Below, in pieces: positions 1-12,465 of a stretch of DNA of 64,000 nucleotides. The DNA comes from Begonia masoniana (lineage: Eukaryota > Streptophyta > Magnoliopsida > Cucurbitales > Begoniaceae): NCBI GenBank assembly GCA_022432975.1, contig CM039514.1, forward strand, positions 13,190,810-13,254,809, given 5' to 3'. The first letter of the stretch is position 1. Each line of letters starts with the position of its first letter. A model generated the notes under the pieces. The model did not search any database, was not told where the DNA came from, and worked only from the letters and a program-made list of their open reading frames with translations. The position numbers and the translations under genes were made by a program.

Positions 1-1118
1 CCGTTCCATCAGTTGCCAGATCGATCCATGAATGCACCCCTCCAACCTGCCTAGTTCTCAGCAAACTCAGAGAACACACCTACTGTCACTTCTTCACGTA
101 TATCACAAAACTCATCTATTAGCCTAATGCTAAGTAAGTAAAGCAGTAATGAAATAGAATGCTGAAACATAAATTACTAAACATGCAGTTTCTACTTTCT
201 CATCTCAGTTACATATGCATTTGTTTCTGATCTGATCCCCCCTGTGAAATTGGGAGTTGGATCACTTCTCCCAAAGTCATACATCCTCTCTCTCGATTAA
301 AGGGTGGATTAGTTCTCTTAACAACTGTTCAGATCCCCTTGTGAAATTGGGAGTTAAATCACTTCTCCCAAAATATAAATCCCTTCATAAGTTAAGGGGC
401 GGATTAGTTCCCTTAATAGTTTATCTGTTATAGTCTGTTCCTTCCTTACCATGCAATTTCATGTAAATTAATTTTTGCACACTTTCAAAATATGATGCAT
501 GACATACAAACACATTCAAGCAAACATAATCCTACTGTTTTGTGATATAGGCCCGAAGGCACAAGCATACTTCACTTACCTGGTCTCCTAGAGATTGTCT
601 GGTTGTTAGCTACTTCGGGAGTCTGCTCACCTATAATTGTAAACTGAGCACCGCATTACTAAACTTCATTCTAAACTATTTAGAAATCTTAGGGAAACTA
701 GCTGGAAGTCCTGTTCGTCGAGCATTCCTGGTTCTCCCCAAAACCTGAAACTAACTCTCACTCACAGCATTCACGAACACTCCCTTACAATCTCTCTGTT
801 ATCTAATCACTAAAACAACAAGTAAAATGAAACAAAACTCACCTAGAATGGAGAAAATCAGAGAGGAAAATGTCGGAAGGAAGTGTGCTGAGCTGAGCTG
901 AAAATCAAACGAAGGGAAATGGAAATAGGGTGGCGGCTACTGTGCATTAAACGCAGAACCTCTTCCCTTAAATAGGTTATCCACTTTATATCTCAATTTA
1001 CCATTATGCCCTCGCCTAGTCACTCATTAGCCTAATCACTAATTTTCTCCAATTTCATCTATAAAACATTCACTACTAGTTGACAAAATAAGTTGGCTCA
1101 ATGAAACCGGGTGCTACA
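1..1118 (-). mobile_element. A0: Tekay-like LTR, partial (5' LTR of a minus-strand element)
   Basis: The right terminus is GGGTGCTACA at 1109-1118; the matching noisy copy (21748-24072) has gag and a degenerate primer site on its left, so this is the 5' LTR of a minus-strand element. The piece lies inside the 3' LTR of X. On the minus strand it holds a donor-like CTAG|GTGAGT (837-842), an acceptor-like TATAG (631-635), a 51-nt exon-like block (630-580), the donor CAG|GTAAGT (574-582) and complementary arms at 537-551 and 97-111. Two tandem blocks of about 110 bp near 230-420 each hold small hairpins (TTGGGAG/CTCCCAA and TTAAGGG/CCCTTAA). The other end lies outside the window. Confidence 0.85.
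51..842 (-). other. Candidate spliced LTR microORF in A0
   Basis: Predicted, not shown. On the minus strand an open frame of about 32 codons without ATG ends at a phase-1 donor (842). Exon 2 (630-580, 51 nt) reads EQTPEVANNQTISRRP. Exon 3 (97-54) reads GEEVTVGVFSEFAEN and stops at 53-51. Both junction codons would be GGT (Gly). The exon 3 acceptor is AC instead of AG in this copy (98-99), so this LTR may no longer splice here. The frame is shared with A1/A2, A3, Z, W and V. How translation would start is unknown; a CTG lies in frame in exon 1. Confidence 0.45.
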
Positions 1119-2157
1119 GAGGGTGTGTGAATGGTGAAGATATGCAAGATAAAAATGAAGAGAAAAATAAAATAAATGTGGAGTGTGTGAGTTTGATTGC
1201 CAAAAATTAAAGGGTGATGTGTGTGAAAATGTGATGGCAAGAAAGTAAAGGAAATACCCTTGGCGGACTCGTAGAGCGATCTTACGGTTTAAGCTCTCGA
1301 GTGAACGATTTTCCCGTAGGAAAAACGATCACCGTAGGCCAGGATTTTCGTCCTCAACTCCAACTCCCAATGGAGAAGGAGAGGTTATGAGTAAGAATTA
1401 ACTTAGCAACCAAAGCTAAGTTAATAATGGAGGGCTACTCCACTTGGTTCAAAGAACCAAGGAAAACACCAAAGGAAACACCTTGGATATTAGGGAAATA
1501 GTAGTGTATTGATTTGGGCAAATGCTGTAAAACATTCACTAGTGCCATGCTTTTATAGAGATCCTAGGGTGGATTAGGGTTTCCATAAAGATGAATGAAT
1601 GGTGGCCCTTGGATGAAAAATGATGGATGACCAAGATCAAGGCAAACAAGCACACATCCTAGGGAGGAGACGAATACCATGCCTAAATGGATCAATGGAA
1701 GGAATCTTGCCACATCATCAATCTATGTTGCCACTAACTCTTGTACCTACAAAATCATACCTTTAAATGTAGGCTCTTTTTTGGACCGTGGCTTCCTTTG
1801 GGCTTGATCTTGTGAAGGCCTTTTTTCTTTGAATAATTGGTTGAATTTCTTCAACCCATAATCCACCAACATACATCTAACCCTAACCACACAATCTAAT
1901 GCATGATACAATTATATAATTCATACAATAAAGGCGAATGTATGCCAAATAAGTTCAAAAATAAAAAAAAAATTACAAAGATGGGGGCCCGGGAAGACAA
2001 ATTCCCATCGGACTAGTTGGTGACTTCCTCCAAGTGCTCCATATGCATTCCTTCCAAGAATTATATCTACAAGAGAAACACACGTAATAAGTAGAGAGAA
2101 GATATAAAGTTTTGGACTTTGCCAATTTTCCTTTTGAATGTAACCCGAGGCATGTCA
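1119..2157 (-). repeat. X: 3' LTR, truncated by the A0 insertion
   Basis: This stretch is nearly identical to 15938-16978, which is the 5' LTR of the same element. It ends at 2157 with CATGTCA; on the minus strand the LTR begins TGACATGCC. Next to it (2158 onward) the minus strand carries a short purine run, CCGGAGAGGA, which fits the polypurine tract. The outer part of this LTR lies beyond A0, outside the window. No coding potential is seen. Confidence 0.8.
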
Positions 2158-2398
2158 TCCTCTCCGGGTGATTTGAGGATTTGACCTCAAATCTATTGGT
2201 TGACTTCTCCCCAAAATTGTCTCCTACGATTTCTTGTCTACTCTTTGAAGGCTCAAATTTGAATGCAACGAGGGTATGTTCTTTCGTTTGAAAATCTATC
2301 ACCAAATGATACTGTAAATGGCAAGGGGGTTGGATGGTCTTACTAAAATTTTCTTTGTTAAGGGTGGTAGAATTGGATTCGAAAGTTACTTTGGAGGG

Positions 2399-4252
2399 CT
2401 ATTGCTCAATGATGGGATGAAATTTTCCAAAGTAATCAAATCCGACATGTAGTGAGGTGGAAATGCTAAAGTCTTTTGACCAAAGAAATAATCTTTTTTC
2501 TCTTAAGACTGCAAAGATAAAATTTTTAACCAATTGAACCTTAACTCTAGTTCTATGGTAGAATTTGTGGTAGCCAAATGGAATACGTGGGTTTGGTAAT
2601 TCTCCCATTAATAAGATGGGGCGTTTGTGGAACACAAAAGAAGTAAAATTTCTATTTATTTGTTGGGCTTGATGGTGCAATGTGGGAAGGTAATAGTGAG
2701 GCCCAAAGCTATAAACAAACCTCTTCCTAATTGAGGGGGATGGTAAGGAAATTTCGTCAAGTTTATTCCTTAGGTATGGTTGGGAAGAAGGGTTTATTCC
2801 TTTAATATTCAGAAGGGAGGGTGGTAGACCAATGATCATATTAGAAATTTCAAAAATACTCTCTTCACTTAACTCTATCTCTTCTTGTCGCCACGTTGAC
2901 TCTTCTTTCAAATAGCAAAGCATCTTTTCCTCTTCCACAATTTCTTCCAAAATGGGATTTGTTTTGAAGAAGGGTAAATTTGAGGGTTGGGAGGTGGGTG
3001 ATTCATTATAACGGGGATTATGATGCCAAATGACTCCACTTGAATGAAGGTGCTCTTGGGTTGTTCCATCCAATTGGTAAGCATTACCATGCATGGGTGG
3101 TAAACCTTGTGGTAATTCCTCCTTTAATCGTTCACTTTCCTCTTCCTTCAAAATGTCTTACTCCTTTTGATTTTCCATCCCAACAAGAGGAACTTCTTCG
3201 GAGTAATAATTGGCTCCTTCTAATGTCTCTTCTTCCTCTTTACTTAAGCTCGGTGTTTTCTCTAAAATTTCTTGCAATTCTACATTACTTAAGACTTCTT
3301 CATTGAATTCATTCATCTTTTTGGGCATAATAGGTGGTGATCCAAGAATGGTTGATGAATTGGCAAGTATCCTTGAAGTTTCTTGTACCCAATTTTCTAA
3401 AAGGTGGCCAGTAATTTTAATTCCGTCAATAATTAGTTTGGAAGATAGAATTGGTGGTTGATTAATCCTAGTCCTTATCCCCCTTTTATCCCTTAAATTT
3501 CTTCCGTGAGTGGAGGGATATTCACGCCTATTTTGATTCTTAAATTTGGAGGAGATAGGGTAACATATAGGGTGATCTTCCTTAAAAATTTTGTTCCTAA
3601 AATTGGGCCCTTCCTTTTGTAGTTTTGGGCCAAATTCCTTCTCTAATATCCTCTTCATTATTATCCAAGAAATCAAGTCTTCTTCCTTATTTCTTCTTAA
3701 ATTTGCTACAAATCTTTCCCACAAAGATTTAGCTTTCTTGGTTAAACACTTAGAGGCTAAGTTAACTTTTGCCCTTTCACCATAATACTTATAAGAAAAT
3801 CTCTTTTCTAACCTTTTAACCCAAATAGAATATTCATCACTACCATAGAGACCAGTAAATGGGATAATGTTTGGTTCTTGATTGTGTGCCCAATCCTCAT
3901 CCTCCGATTCAAAATATTGGGATCTCCTTCTTTGGGGCTCATCCCATTCTTCTTCCTCTAAGGGTTGTGAAAAAGGATTTCTATGCCTAGGACGTTCGGA
4001 AATAACCCTAGAAGATGTCTCTCGTGAAGGATTTCATTCCAGGGATTCTTTTCGGGGAGGATTGTTCAATAATGATTGGACTTGTTGGGCAAGGTTGTGA
4101 ACTACACTCGTTAAGGCATCGAGTTATCCTTGCATGCCTCCTTGAGCACTAGTCTCACCTTCGTGATGTGTAGGTTCGGGAGGGGGAGTGCCCCTCGCAC
4201 GATTTGATTTTTTATGGGGTGTGTCACGTGCAAAGCCGCTCCTATTAGTCAT
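2399..4252 (-). pseudogene. gag-like pseudogene of element X
   Basis: A minus-strand frame starts with ATG at 4252 (MTNRSGFARDTPHKK) and can be followed to 2399 through three in-frame stops (near 4127, about 4040, and 3158-3160). The middle part (about 3840-3640) resembles the Retrotrans_gag fold: EYSIWVKRLEKRF, then AKVNLASKCLTKKAKSLWERF. The Glu-rich C-terminal half (3151-2399) matches no family I recognise and ends FHPIIEQ. No zinc knuckle is visible. A noisy copy lies at about 25320-27210. Gag would form the particle that packages RNA; this copy is broken. Confidence 0.65.
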
Positions 4253-5670
4253 GTCTAAGTATTTTAATTTTTAAATTTCAAGTTCTTGACTAAGTTGTTT
4301 TATCCCAAAAGTTAGTGAGGTGATTATCTTGATTAATTGTCTTATGAAAAATTTTAGGTACTAAGGAATGTTTCCTAGCTAAGACAAAAGTAAAATAAGA
4401 ATCATGCTCACAATCAATATTTAAAAATTGGTATTCAATAAACAACTTAGATTTCAATATCACTTAGCAATAACTAGTTTTAGAAATAAAATTTTCAATT
4501 CGTGCAATTATCACAAGTCTAACCAATTTCAATCAAGTTATCGACTTTTAATTAGAATCACTCAAAATAATATTAATAGCAACTAAATAACTTTAAAAAC
4601 AGCAACTAATACAATTAGATCACGAATTTAATCATAGTTAATATGCTGAAATTTCAAGTTATATAGAGCAGAATTTTCTTAGTGCATAATATTCAATATA
4701 GCCGATTTTTAGCTAGAAAATTAATCATCCTTGTAAATCAAATTTTGTGCAATTAAATTACAGCATTTAATAGATGAATTATAAGCTAAATCCAAGTGCA
4801 AACATTCAGCAAACTAACAAGGAAATCCGAGAGGAACATACTCGAGAAACCGAATAAGCATTCAACAAGTAGAATCCGATTTTTAAGTAAAAATTTAGAG
4901 CCGACTTTCATGCATCAAAATTTCAAAATTAATCTTTAGTTATTGGAACAACATTTATATGCAAAACATGGTTCAATTATAATCAAAAGATGCCAAGAAA
5001 AATCAGAGGAATAACATGCAAAACCGAGAAGAAAAGTAACATAAATGAAGCGATTTTATAGCTCAAACTTTAGGGTCAATTTATGCATCATTTAATTCCG
5101 ATTTTGAAACAAGTTAATAGCACATATCTTAGATGAAATTTCATGGCTCATTCATAGTAAAGTAGCATAGAAAAATCAAGGCAAAAATAACCATGAAATC
5201 GAGGCAAAAGTCTAACCAAATCCGAGGAGAATAACACTTCAACAACCGTTTTTTTTAGAATTAGTTTTAGGCCGATTTTTAAACACCAAAAATTCCAGAA
5301 TTTTTATATAGTTAATGGACAATATCTAAGTGCTAAAACATTGCTCAAAACACAGCAAATAATAGAGAAAAACCAAGGCAACAAAACAAGGGAAAAATCG
5401 AGAATAAAGGAGATAAAACCAAAAAGAAAAATGAGGGATTTGAAGTGCTCACTTGGCCGATCTTCTAACACATTGCATACCATATTTTCTAGAATATTTT
5501 AAGCATTTAAATAACAATAACAATGGCAGCAAGTAATAAAAATAAAATAGCACAAGTTAGCACAATATTAGTAAGGAAAAATGTTAGAAAATAAAACTAG
5601 TCGTTATCCCGGTTTTGTGCCGATTTTTGACTATTGTCATGGCAACTAAAACGTATCGTGGGAAGCCTTT

Positions 5671-5684
5671 TGGCTCTGATACCA
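5671..5684 (-). other. Primer binding site of X (initiator tRNA-Met)
   Basis: The minus strand reads TGGTATCAGAGCCA, the usual plant tRNA-iMet primer site, two bases from the LTR that starts at 5687. It fixes the orientation of X and the inner edge of its 5' LTR. Confidence 0.85.
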
Positions 5685-5851
5685 CTTGACACAAAATCCC
5701 TTAGAAAAAGGTTGTGTTCAAACCCACAAAATATTCAAGAAGAGTGCTCGGTTGTGTGATAGTGTAAATGGCTGAAAATATGGACTAAATATGATAATAA
5801 AAGCAAAAGAAAAATGAGGAGAGTGATGTGTGTGCTAGTGGCCGAATATAT

Positions 5852-8800
5852 TGTAACGCCCCGAATTATATAAACCCAGTTCGCTACTCATAATATTGAA
5901 CCATACTATGACATTCTGAAAAAATTTCAACTTTTCGCTCAATGGTAAAAGTTTGACCTTTATAAACGTTAAAATTTACAGCGAAAATTCATTTGTGTGA
6001 AACAACATTTATTAATTTAATAAAAATGTTAAAGACAATTGGTTGAAAGAAAACAAAACAAAATAGAACACGTCCACCGCTGAACAGTTCCAGCAATAGA
6101 AATAGAAACAAAAGGCATCCACAGCTAAACAGTGTCAATGACAAAAGCAGAAATAAAATAGTCTCAGCAGTAGAGTCGGAAATAGAAGGCATCCACCGCT
6201 AAACAGTGTCAGTTGCGTGACATGTCGACTACCCACAGCCATCGCTCACGTCCACCGATCGAATCCTTTGAACGACAGTAACCCTCAGCATCCACCGATC
6301 ACAAAACGACAAAAATCTAATACTCACCCCTACGCTCACATCCACCAGTCACAAAACGACAAAAAACTAATACTTACTCCTACGCACACATCCACTGGTC
6401 ACAAAACGACAAAAATCTAATACTCACTCCTACGCACACATCCATCGGTCACAAACGACAAAATCTAATACTCACTCCTACGCTCACATCCATCGATCAC
6501 AAAACGACAAACACTCAACATCCACCGGTGGACTACATCCACCGATAGACAAACATCAACCTCCACCAGTGGACTACAACCACCGATAGGCAACACTCAA
6601 CATCCCCCGTGGACTACAACCACCGATAGACACACACTCAACATCCACCGGTGGACTACAACCACCGATAGACAAACACTCAACATCCACCGGTGGACTA
6701 CAACCACCGATAGACAAACACTCAACATCCACCGGTGGACTACAACCACCGATAGACAAACACTCAACATCCACCGGTGGACTACAACCACCGATAGACA
6801 AACACTCAACATCCACCGGTGGACTACAACCACCGATAGACAAACACTCAACATCCACCGGTGGACTACAACCACCGATAGACAAACACTCAACATCCAC
6901 CGGTGGACTACAACCACCGATAGACAAACACTCAACATCCACCGGTGGACTACAACCACCGATAGACAAACACTCAACATCCACCGGTGGACTACAACCA
7001 CCGATAGACAAACACTCAACATCCACCGGTGGACTACAACCACCGATAGACACACACTCAACATCCACCGGTGGACTACAACCACCGATAGACAAACACT
7101 CAACATCCACCGGTGGACTACAACCACCGATAGACAAACACTCAACATCCACCGGTGGACTACAACCACCGATAGACAAACACTCAACATCCACCGGTGG
7201 ACTACAACCACCGATAGACAAACACTCAACATCCACCGGTGGACTACAACCACCGATAGACAAACACTCAACATCCACCGGTGGACTACAACCACCGATA
7301 GACAAACACTCAACATCCACCGGTGGACTACAACCACCGATAGACAAACACTCAACATCCACCGGTGGACTACAACCACCGATAGACAAACACTCAACAT
7401 CCACCGGTGGACTACAACCACCGATAGACAAACACTCAACATCCACCGGTGGACTACAACCACCGATAGACAAACACTCAACATCCACCGGTGGACTACA
7501 ACCACCGATAGACAAACACTCAACATCCACCGGTGGACTACAACCACCGATAGACAAACACTCAACATCCACCGGTGGACTACAACCACCGATAGACAAA
7601 CACTCAACATCCACCTCTAAACATACTAACAAGAAAACTCCGACTACCAAAAGAGCTTGAGCATTTTACTAAAAACGTTTCAAAACAACATAAGTCCATA
7701 ACTTTCTAAAAATATCCAGCAAAGCAACTACCTCTAAACCGAATCATGTTTTTCATGCTCAGAACAAGAAAACCATAAGTTGTTAAAACCTCAGAACTAT
7801 TAATATTATTAAAAACTCTCTGTATACTTCCACAAGTCACTTAACCACTGAAACTTCATAAATAGACAATAGTTTAAACCGCCTCATCAGAACACCAAAC
7901 CGTGGCATTGAAGTGCTCCCCCAACAAGCTAGTCCTAACATGCTCAGAGAACACACCTTCTGAGGCTTCTTCACCTACATCACAAACTCATCTATTAGCC
8001 TATGCTAAGTAAGTAAAGCAATAATGAAATGATATGCTGAAACATAAATCCTAGTCATGCAGTTTTTACTTTCACATCTCAGTTGCATTCACGTTCTTTC
8101 TCTGATCTGATCCCTCAGTTCCTTTGGGAGTTGGATCATTTTTTCCAAAGTCATACATCCTATTCATAAATTAAGGAGCAGATTAGTTCCCTTAACAGTT
8201 GATCTGATCCTAAATTCCATTGGGAAGCGGATCAATTTTCCCAAAGTCATACATCCTCTTCATAAGTTAAGGGGCGGATTAGTTCCCTTAATAGTTTATC
8301 TGTTGAAATCTGTTCATTTCTTACCATACCCATACATATAAATTCATTTTCGTATTCTTTCAAAATATGATGCATGACATACAGACAAATTCAAACATAC
8401 ATAATCCTACTGTTTTGTGATGTAGACCCAGAAGGCACATGCATAGTCCACTTACCTGGCTTCCTGGAAATGCTCGGTTTCAAATTACTTCGGAAGTTTT
8501 GCTCACCTAAGTCATAAACATAATATCAATTAGATTTTTGCTAAACCACATTCTAATATATCCAGAAATCTAGGGAATCTAGTTTGGGAGTCCTATACAT
8601 AGTGCATTTCTGATTTACCACAAAACCAAAACTAACTCCCACCTACAGCATTCACCAAATCTCACATCTATACTCCTCTCTACCATCACTAGTTACAATG
8701 TAGCACGAAATCGAAGTAGACTCACCTAGTTTGGAAAAAAAATCGGAGAGGGAATCGCCTGGAGAGCTCTACTGAGCTTGAGCTGAATGCTGAGAGAGAA

Positions 8801-9003
8801 AATATGGAAAAAAATAGTGGCGGCTACAGTGCATTAATCACAAAACCTCTTTTCTTAAATAGGTTATCACTATAATTCTCTATGTACCATTATGCCATTA
8901 CTTAGTAATTTATTAACCTAATCACTAATTCTCCAAATTTTATCCATAAAACGTACACTACAAGTTGGTTAAGTAAATTGGTTCAATGAAACCGGGTATT
9001 ACA
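5852..9003 (-). repeat. A1 3' LTR, enlarged by a 42-bp tandem array
   Basis: It is 3152 bp long, against 2203 bp for its partner and 2243 bp for the same LTR in A2; the excess is the array at about 6484-7614. The complementary intron arms are present (8412-8425 and about 7974-7986), as is the donor-like CAG|GTAAGT near 8447-8455. A 67-codon hydrophobic open frame (5989-6192, minus strand) is discussed in the rejected items. Confidence 0.93.
6484..7614. repeat. 42-bp tandem array (about 26 units) inside the A1 3' LTR
   Basis: The unit contains the 10-bp palindrome CCACCGGTGG, then CCACCGATAG and a spacer ACAAACACTCAACAT. About 24 units are nearly perfect and two or more on the left are degenerate. 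A variant unit (ACACACACT in place of ACAAACACT) recurs at about 6626 and 7046, exactly ten units apart, which suggests block duplication. Because 42 is a multiple of 3, the array makes a repeated 14-residue frame by chance. The same place in A2 has four units, and the 5' LTRs have three. Confidence 0.95.
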
Positions 9004-9018
9004 ATCTACCCTCCTTAA
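9004..9018 (-). other. Polypurine tract of A1
   Basis: The minus strand reads TTAAGGAGGGTAGAT directly before the LTR that starts at 9003. It would prime plus-strand DNA synthesis. Confidence 0.8.
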
Positions 9019-9053
9019 AAGAATTTTGTCCTCAAAATTTGTTACCTGAATAA

Positions 9054-12000
9054 TTATGGATATTGGTCCATCATATCATGCTGGCGCTCCCAGGTTGTCT
9101 CCTCTATGTTCTGGTTATGCCATAAAACTTTCACCAGTGGGACTTCTTTGTTGCGCAACACCTTCACAGCATAGTTTAGGATCCTTACTGGTTTCTTCTC
9201 ATAAGTAAGAGTGGGATGAACTTCAGTACTCTGCTGTTCCAAAATATGAGATGGATCCCTCAAGCACTTCTTTAGCATCGAAACATGGAACACATTGTGA
9301 ATCCCTTCCATAGAGGCTGGCAATTGTAACTCATATGCTGTCTTTCCAATCTTCTTCACGATCGAGAAAGGTCCAATATATCTGGGGTTCAACTTGCCTC
9401 TCTTTCCAAATCTCACAACTCATTTGAGTGGTGATACCTTAAGAAAAATTTCATTACCTACCTCAAACTCCAATTCTTTACATCTACGATCAGTATAACT
9501 CTTCTGTCGACTCTGAGCTGCCAAGATTCTTTGTCGGATGAGGGCAATCTTCTCCACGGTCTGTTGCACAATGTCAGGACCAATCAAACGTGCTTCACCA
9601 ACTTCATCCCAGTACAAGGGAGATCTACATTTTTGTCCATACAATGCTTCATACGGTGCCATACCGATAGTTGCCTGAAAACTGTTATAATAAGAAAACT
9701 CCACCAATGATAAATATTTACTCCAAGATCCTTGAAAATCTAATATGCATGCACGAAGCATATCTTCTAAGGTCTAAATAGTTCTCTCAGATTGTCCATC
9801 TGTTTGAGGGTGAAAGGCTATACTGAAATTAAGCTGTGTACCCATAACCTTGTGTAAACTCTTCTAGAACTTAGATGTAAATCTAGAGTCTTGGTTTGAA
9901 ACTATAGTGCTTGGAACTCCATGCAGTCTAACAACCTCATGCACATACAACTTAGCAAGTTGATCCATCGGGTATGTTATCTTTATGGGCAGAAAATGGG
10001 CAGCTTTGGTTAAACGATCTACTATTATCCAAATTGCATCATGTCCTCTCGTTGTCCTAGGAAATCCTACCACAAAATCCATCGTTATTTGTTCCCATTT
10101 CCATTCGGGAACTGGCAAAGGTTTCAATGTTCTTGTAGATCTTTGATGTTCAGCTTTAACCCGTTGGCAAACAAGACACGATCCCACATACTCTGCCACA
10201 CTTCTTTTCATACTTGGCCACCAATAATGTTGCTTAAGGTCTCTGTACATTTTTGTACTTCCAGGATGAATAGAGAATTTGGAAGAATGAGCTTCTGAAA
10301 GGATCTCTTCTCGGAGTTCTTTATTGGTCGGAACAAACCATCTATTTCGAAACTTTAGAATTCCATCAACAGAATGGTTAAAATCTGACTTACCAGCAGA
10401 CTCTATGTTGGATTTGTACTTGTTGCACTCCGCATCATTTTTCTGAACTTCCTTTATCCTATCCAAGAGTGTAGGCTTCAAAGATATGGCTGAAAGCATA
10501 GTTGACACACTAGACACAACCTCTAAGTTAAATCTTTGGAATTCGGTCTCTAAGGCTAACGGCATGTCAAGAACCAAGGTTGAGGTTGAAGTCGTCACTC
10601 TACTCAATGCATCAGCCACAACATTCGCCTTACCGGAGTGGTATTTAATCTCAATGTCATAGTCCTTGACAAACTCCAACCATTTACGTTGCCTCATATT
10701 TAATTTTTTTATGTGTGAAAATATACTTCAGACTTTTATGGTCCAAAAATATCTCACAAGACTGTCCATACAAGTAATGCCTCCAAATCTTTAGAGCAAA
10801 AGCTACTGCAGCTATTCTAAGTCATGTGTAGGGTAATTCTTCTCGTGTGTTTTCAACTGTCTAGAAGCATAGGCTATTACTTTTCCATCTTGCATCAACA
10901 CACAACTGAGTCCAACCTTGGAGGCATCATAATAAATACTGAACTTTCCATTTTCAACAGGGAGTGTTAATAGTGGAGCATTGGTCAACTTTTGTTTCAA
11001 AGTCTGAAAACTATTCTCACACTCCTCTATCCAAGCATACTTAATGTTTTTCCTAGTTAACTGAGTGAGGGGTGTTGCAATCTTGGAGAATCCCTCAATA
11101 AATTTCCTGTAATATCCTGCTAATCCAAGGAAACTCCGAATATCAGTGGCACTCTTCGGTTGGGGCTATTTCTTAACCGCTTGAACCTTGGCTGGATCGA
11201 CAGATATTCCATCACCCGAGATCACATGACCAAGAAAGTGAACTCTGTCCAACCAAAACTCACACTTAAAAAACTTAGCATAAAGTTGATGTTGCCTTAG
11301 TACTCCCAATACCAGGTTCAAATGTCTTGTGTGCTCCTCCTTAGTATGTGAATAGATTAGTATATCATCAATAAATACTATGACAAACTTGTCCAAATAC
11401 TCATGAAACACCCTATTCATAAGATCCATGAATGCTGCTGGTGCATTTGTCAATCCAAAAGACATAACTGAAAACTCATAATGTCCATACCTTGTGCGAA
11501 AGGCAAGTCTTAGGAATATCTTCTGATTTGACTTTCAATTGGTAATAACCGGACCTTAGGTCAATCTTAGAGAAAACACGTGCACCCTTAAGTTGGTCGA
11601 ATAAATCATCAAACCTTGGCAATGGATACTTTTTCTTGATTGTTAACTTATTCAATTCCCGATAATCAACGCACATACGCATTGATTCATCCTTCTTCTT
11701 AACAAAAAGAACTGGCGCACCCCACGGTGAAAAGCTTGGGCGTATGAACCCTTTATCCAATAGTTCCTCCAACTGTTTCTTTAATTCCTTAAGCTCTATA
11801 GGTGCTAATCTATAGGGATTCTTAGATACAGGCTCAGCGCCTGGGTAAACATCTACAACAAATTCAATCTCCCTATCTGGCGGCAAGCCAGGAAGGTCAT
11901 CTAGAAATACTTCTGGAAAGTCTTGAACAATCAAGACATTTTGAGGGCTTGCTTTTCCTACAAACTGGGTGTCTATAACACTGGTCAGAAAGCATAAATA

Positions 12001-12465
12001 CTCTCTGCATGAAGAGGGTCTAGCGTTGATAGAAGTCATAATAGACATTCCCTTACTCTTCTTCGAGGCTTGAAATGTATGCTTCAAACCACCAGGGGGT
12101 TGAAAACTAACTACCCCAGTCCTACAATCAATTTTGGCATAATGCTTGAACAACCAATCCATTTCTAAGATTACATCAAATCCCATTATATCCATAATAA
12201 TGAGATCAGCAGGTAAATTCTTGTTTCCTACCAACACGACACTATCAAACATCACTTGGTTAGAGTGCATGCGCTCACCAGAGGGTAACTCGACGTTAAA
12301 TATGTGCTCAGTAGGGGTAAACTGTACATCTAACTTGACAGCAAATGCATACGCTATAAACGAGTGTGTTGCACCAGAATCTATTAAAGTAAAAGCAGGT
12401 ATAGAGTTGATCAAAATGGTACATGACACTACGGCGGGTTGTTCCTCATTGCCGGACTCCAACAT
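9054..12465 (-). pseudogene. A1 protease-RT-RNase H-integrase pseudogene
   Basis: Read from 12465 down: protease with [10 protein letters not shown]; reverse transcriptase with [13 protein letters not shown] and [12 protein letters not shown] (about 11465-11166); RNase H (about 11000-10690); integrase zinc-binding HSSKFSIH...CLVC (about 10380-10200); catalytic core; GPF motif (about 9390); and a chromodomain-like end (KVLWHNQNIEETTWERQ). Stops interrupt it near 11169 (Trp to TAG in the PQP region), 9868 (Trp position), 9776 (Gln position) and 9418. The second catalytic Asp of integrase is Asn (VSNQDSRF). One-base frameshifts near 11503 and 10815 are absent from A2 and may be sequencing errors. 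Confidence 0.93.

Larger units (their letters stand above)
2158..5686 (-). mobile_element. X interior: gag-only (TR-GAG/LARD-like) non-autonomous element
   Basis: The interior lies between two matching LTRs, with a primer site at 5671-5684 and a polypurine tract at 2158. It is 3.5 kb long and carries only a decayed gag-like frame (2399-4252). I see no protease, reverse transcriptase, RNase H or integrase motif. About 4260-5670 is AT-rich and has no open frame I can support; on the minus strand this is the untranslated leader upstream of gag. Gag-only plant elements with these parts have been called TR-GAG. Mobilisation would need proteins from a related complete element, which is not in the window. 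Confidence 0.75.

Noticed and set aside
5989..6192. 67-residue hydrophobic frame in the A1/A2 LTRs (also 13816-14019, 35884-36087)
   Set aside because: It is open in three LTR copies with several residue changes, but it lies next to the primer site, does not join the candidate splice sites and has no relative in A3, V or W; most likely a chance frame in A/T-rich sequence.
6484..7614. CRISPR-like array of short palindromic repeats
   Set aside because: Units are contiguous with no unique spacers, and the setting is a plant LTR.
6574..7650. Long repetitive frames (358 and 337 codons) with a 14-residue repeat on the minus strand
   Set aside because: They are a by-product of a 42-bp tandem array whose unit is a multiple of 3; two frames are open at once and the array is absent from the partner LTRs.
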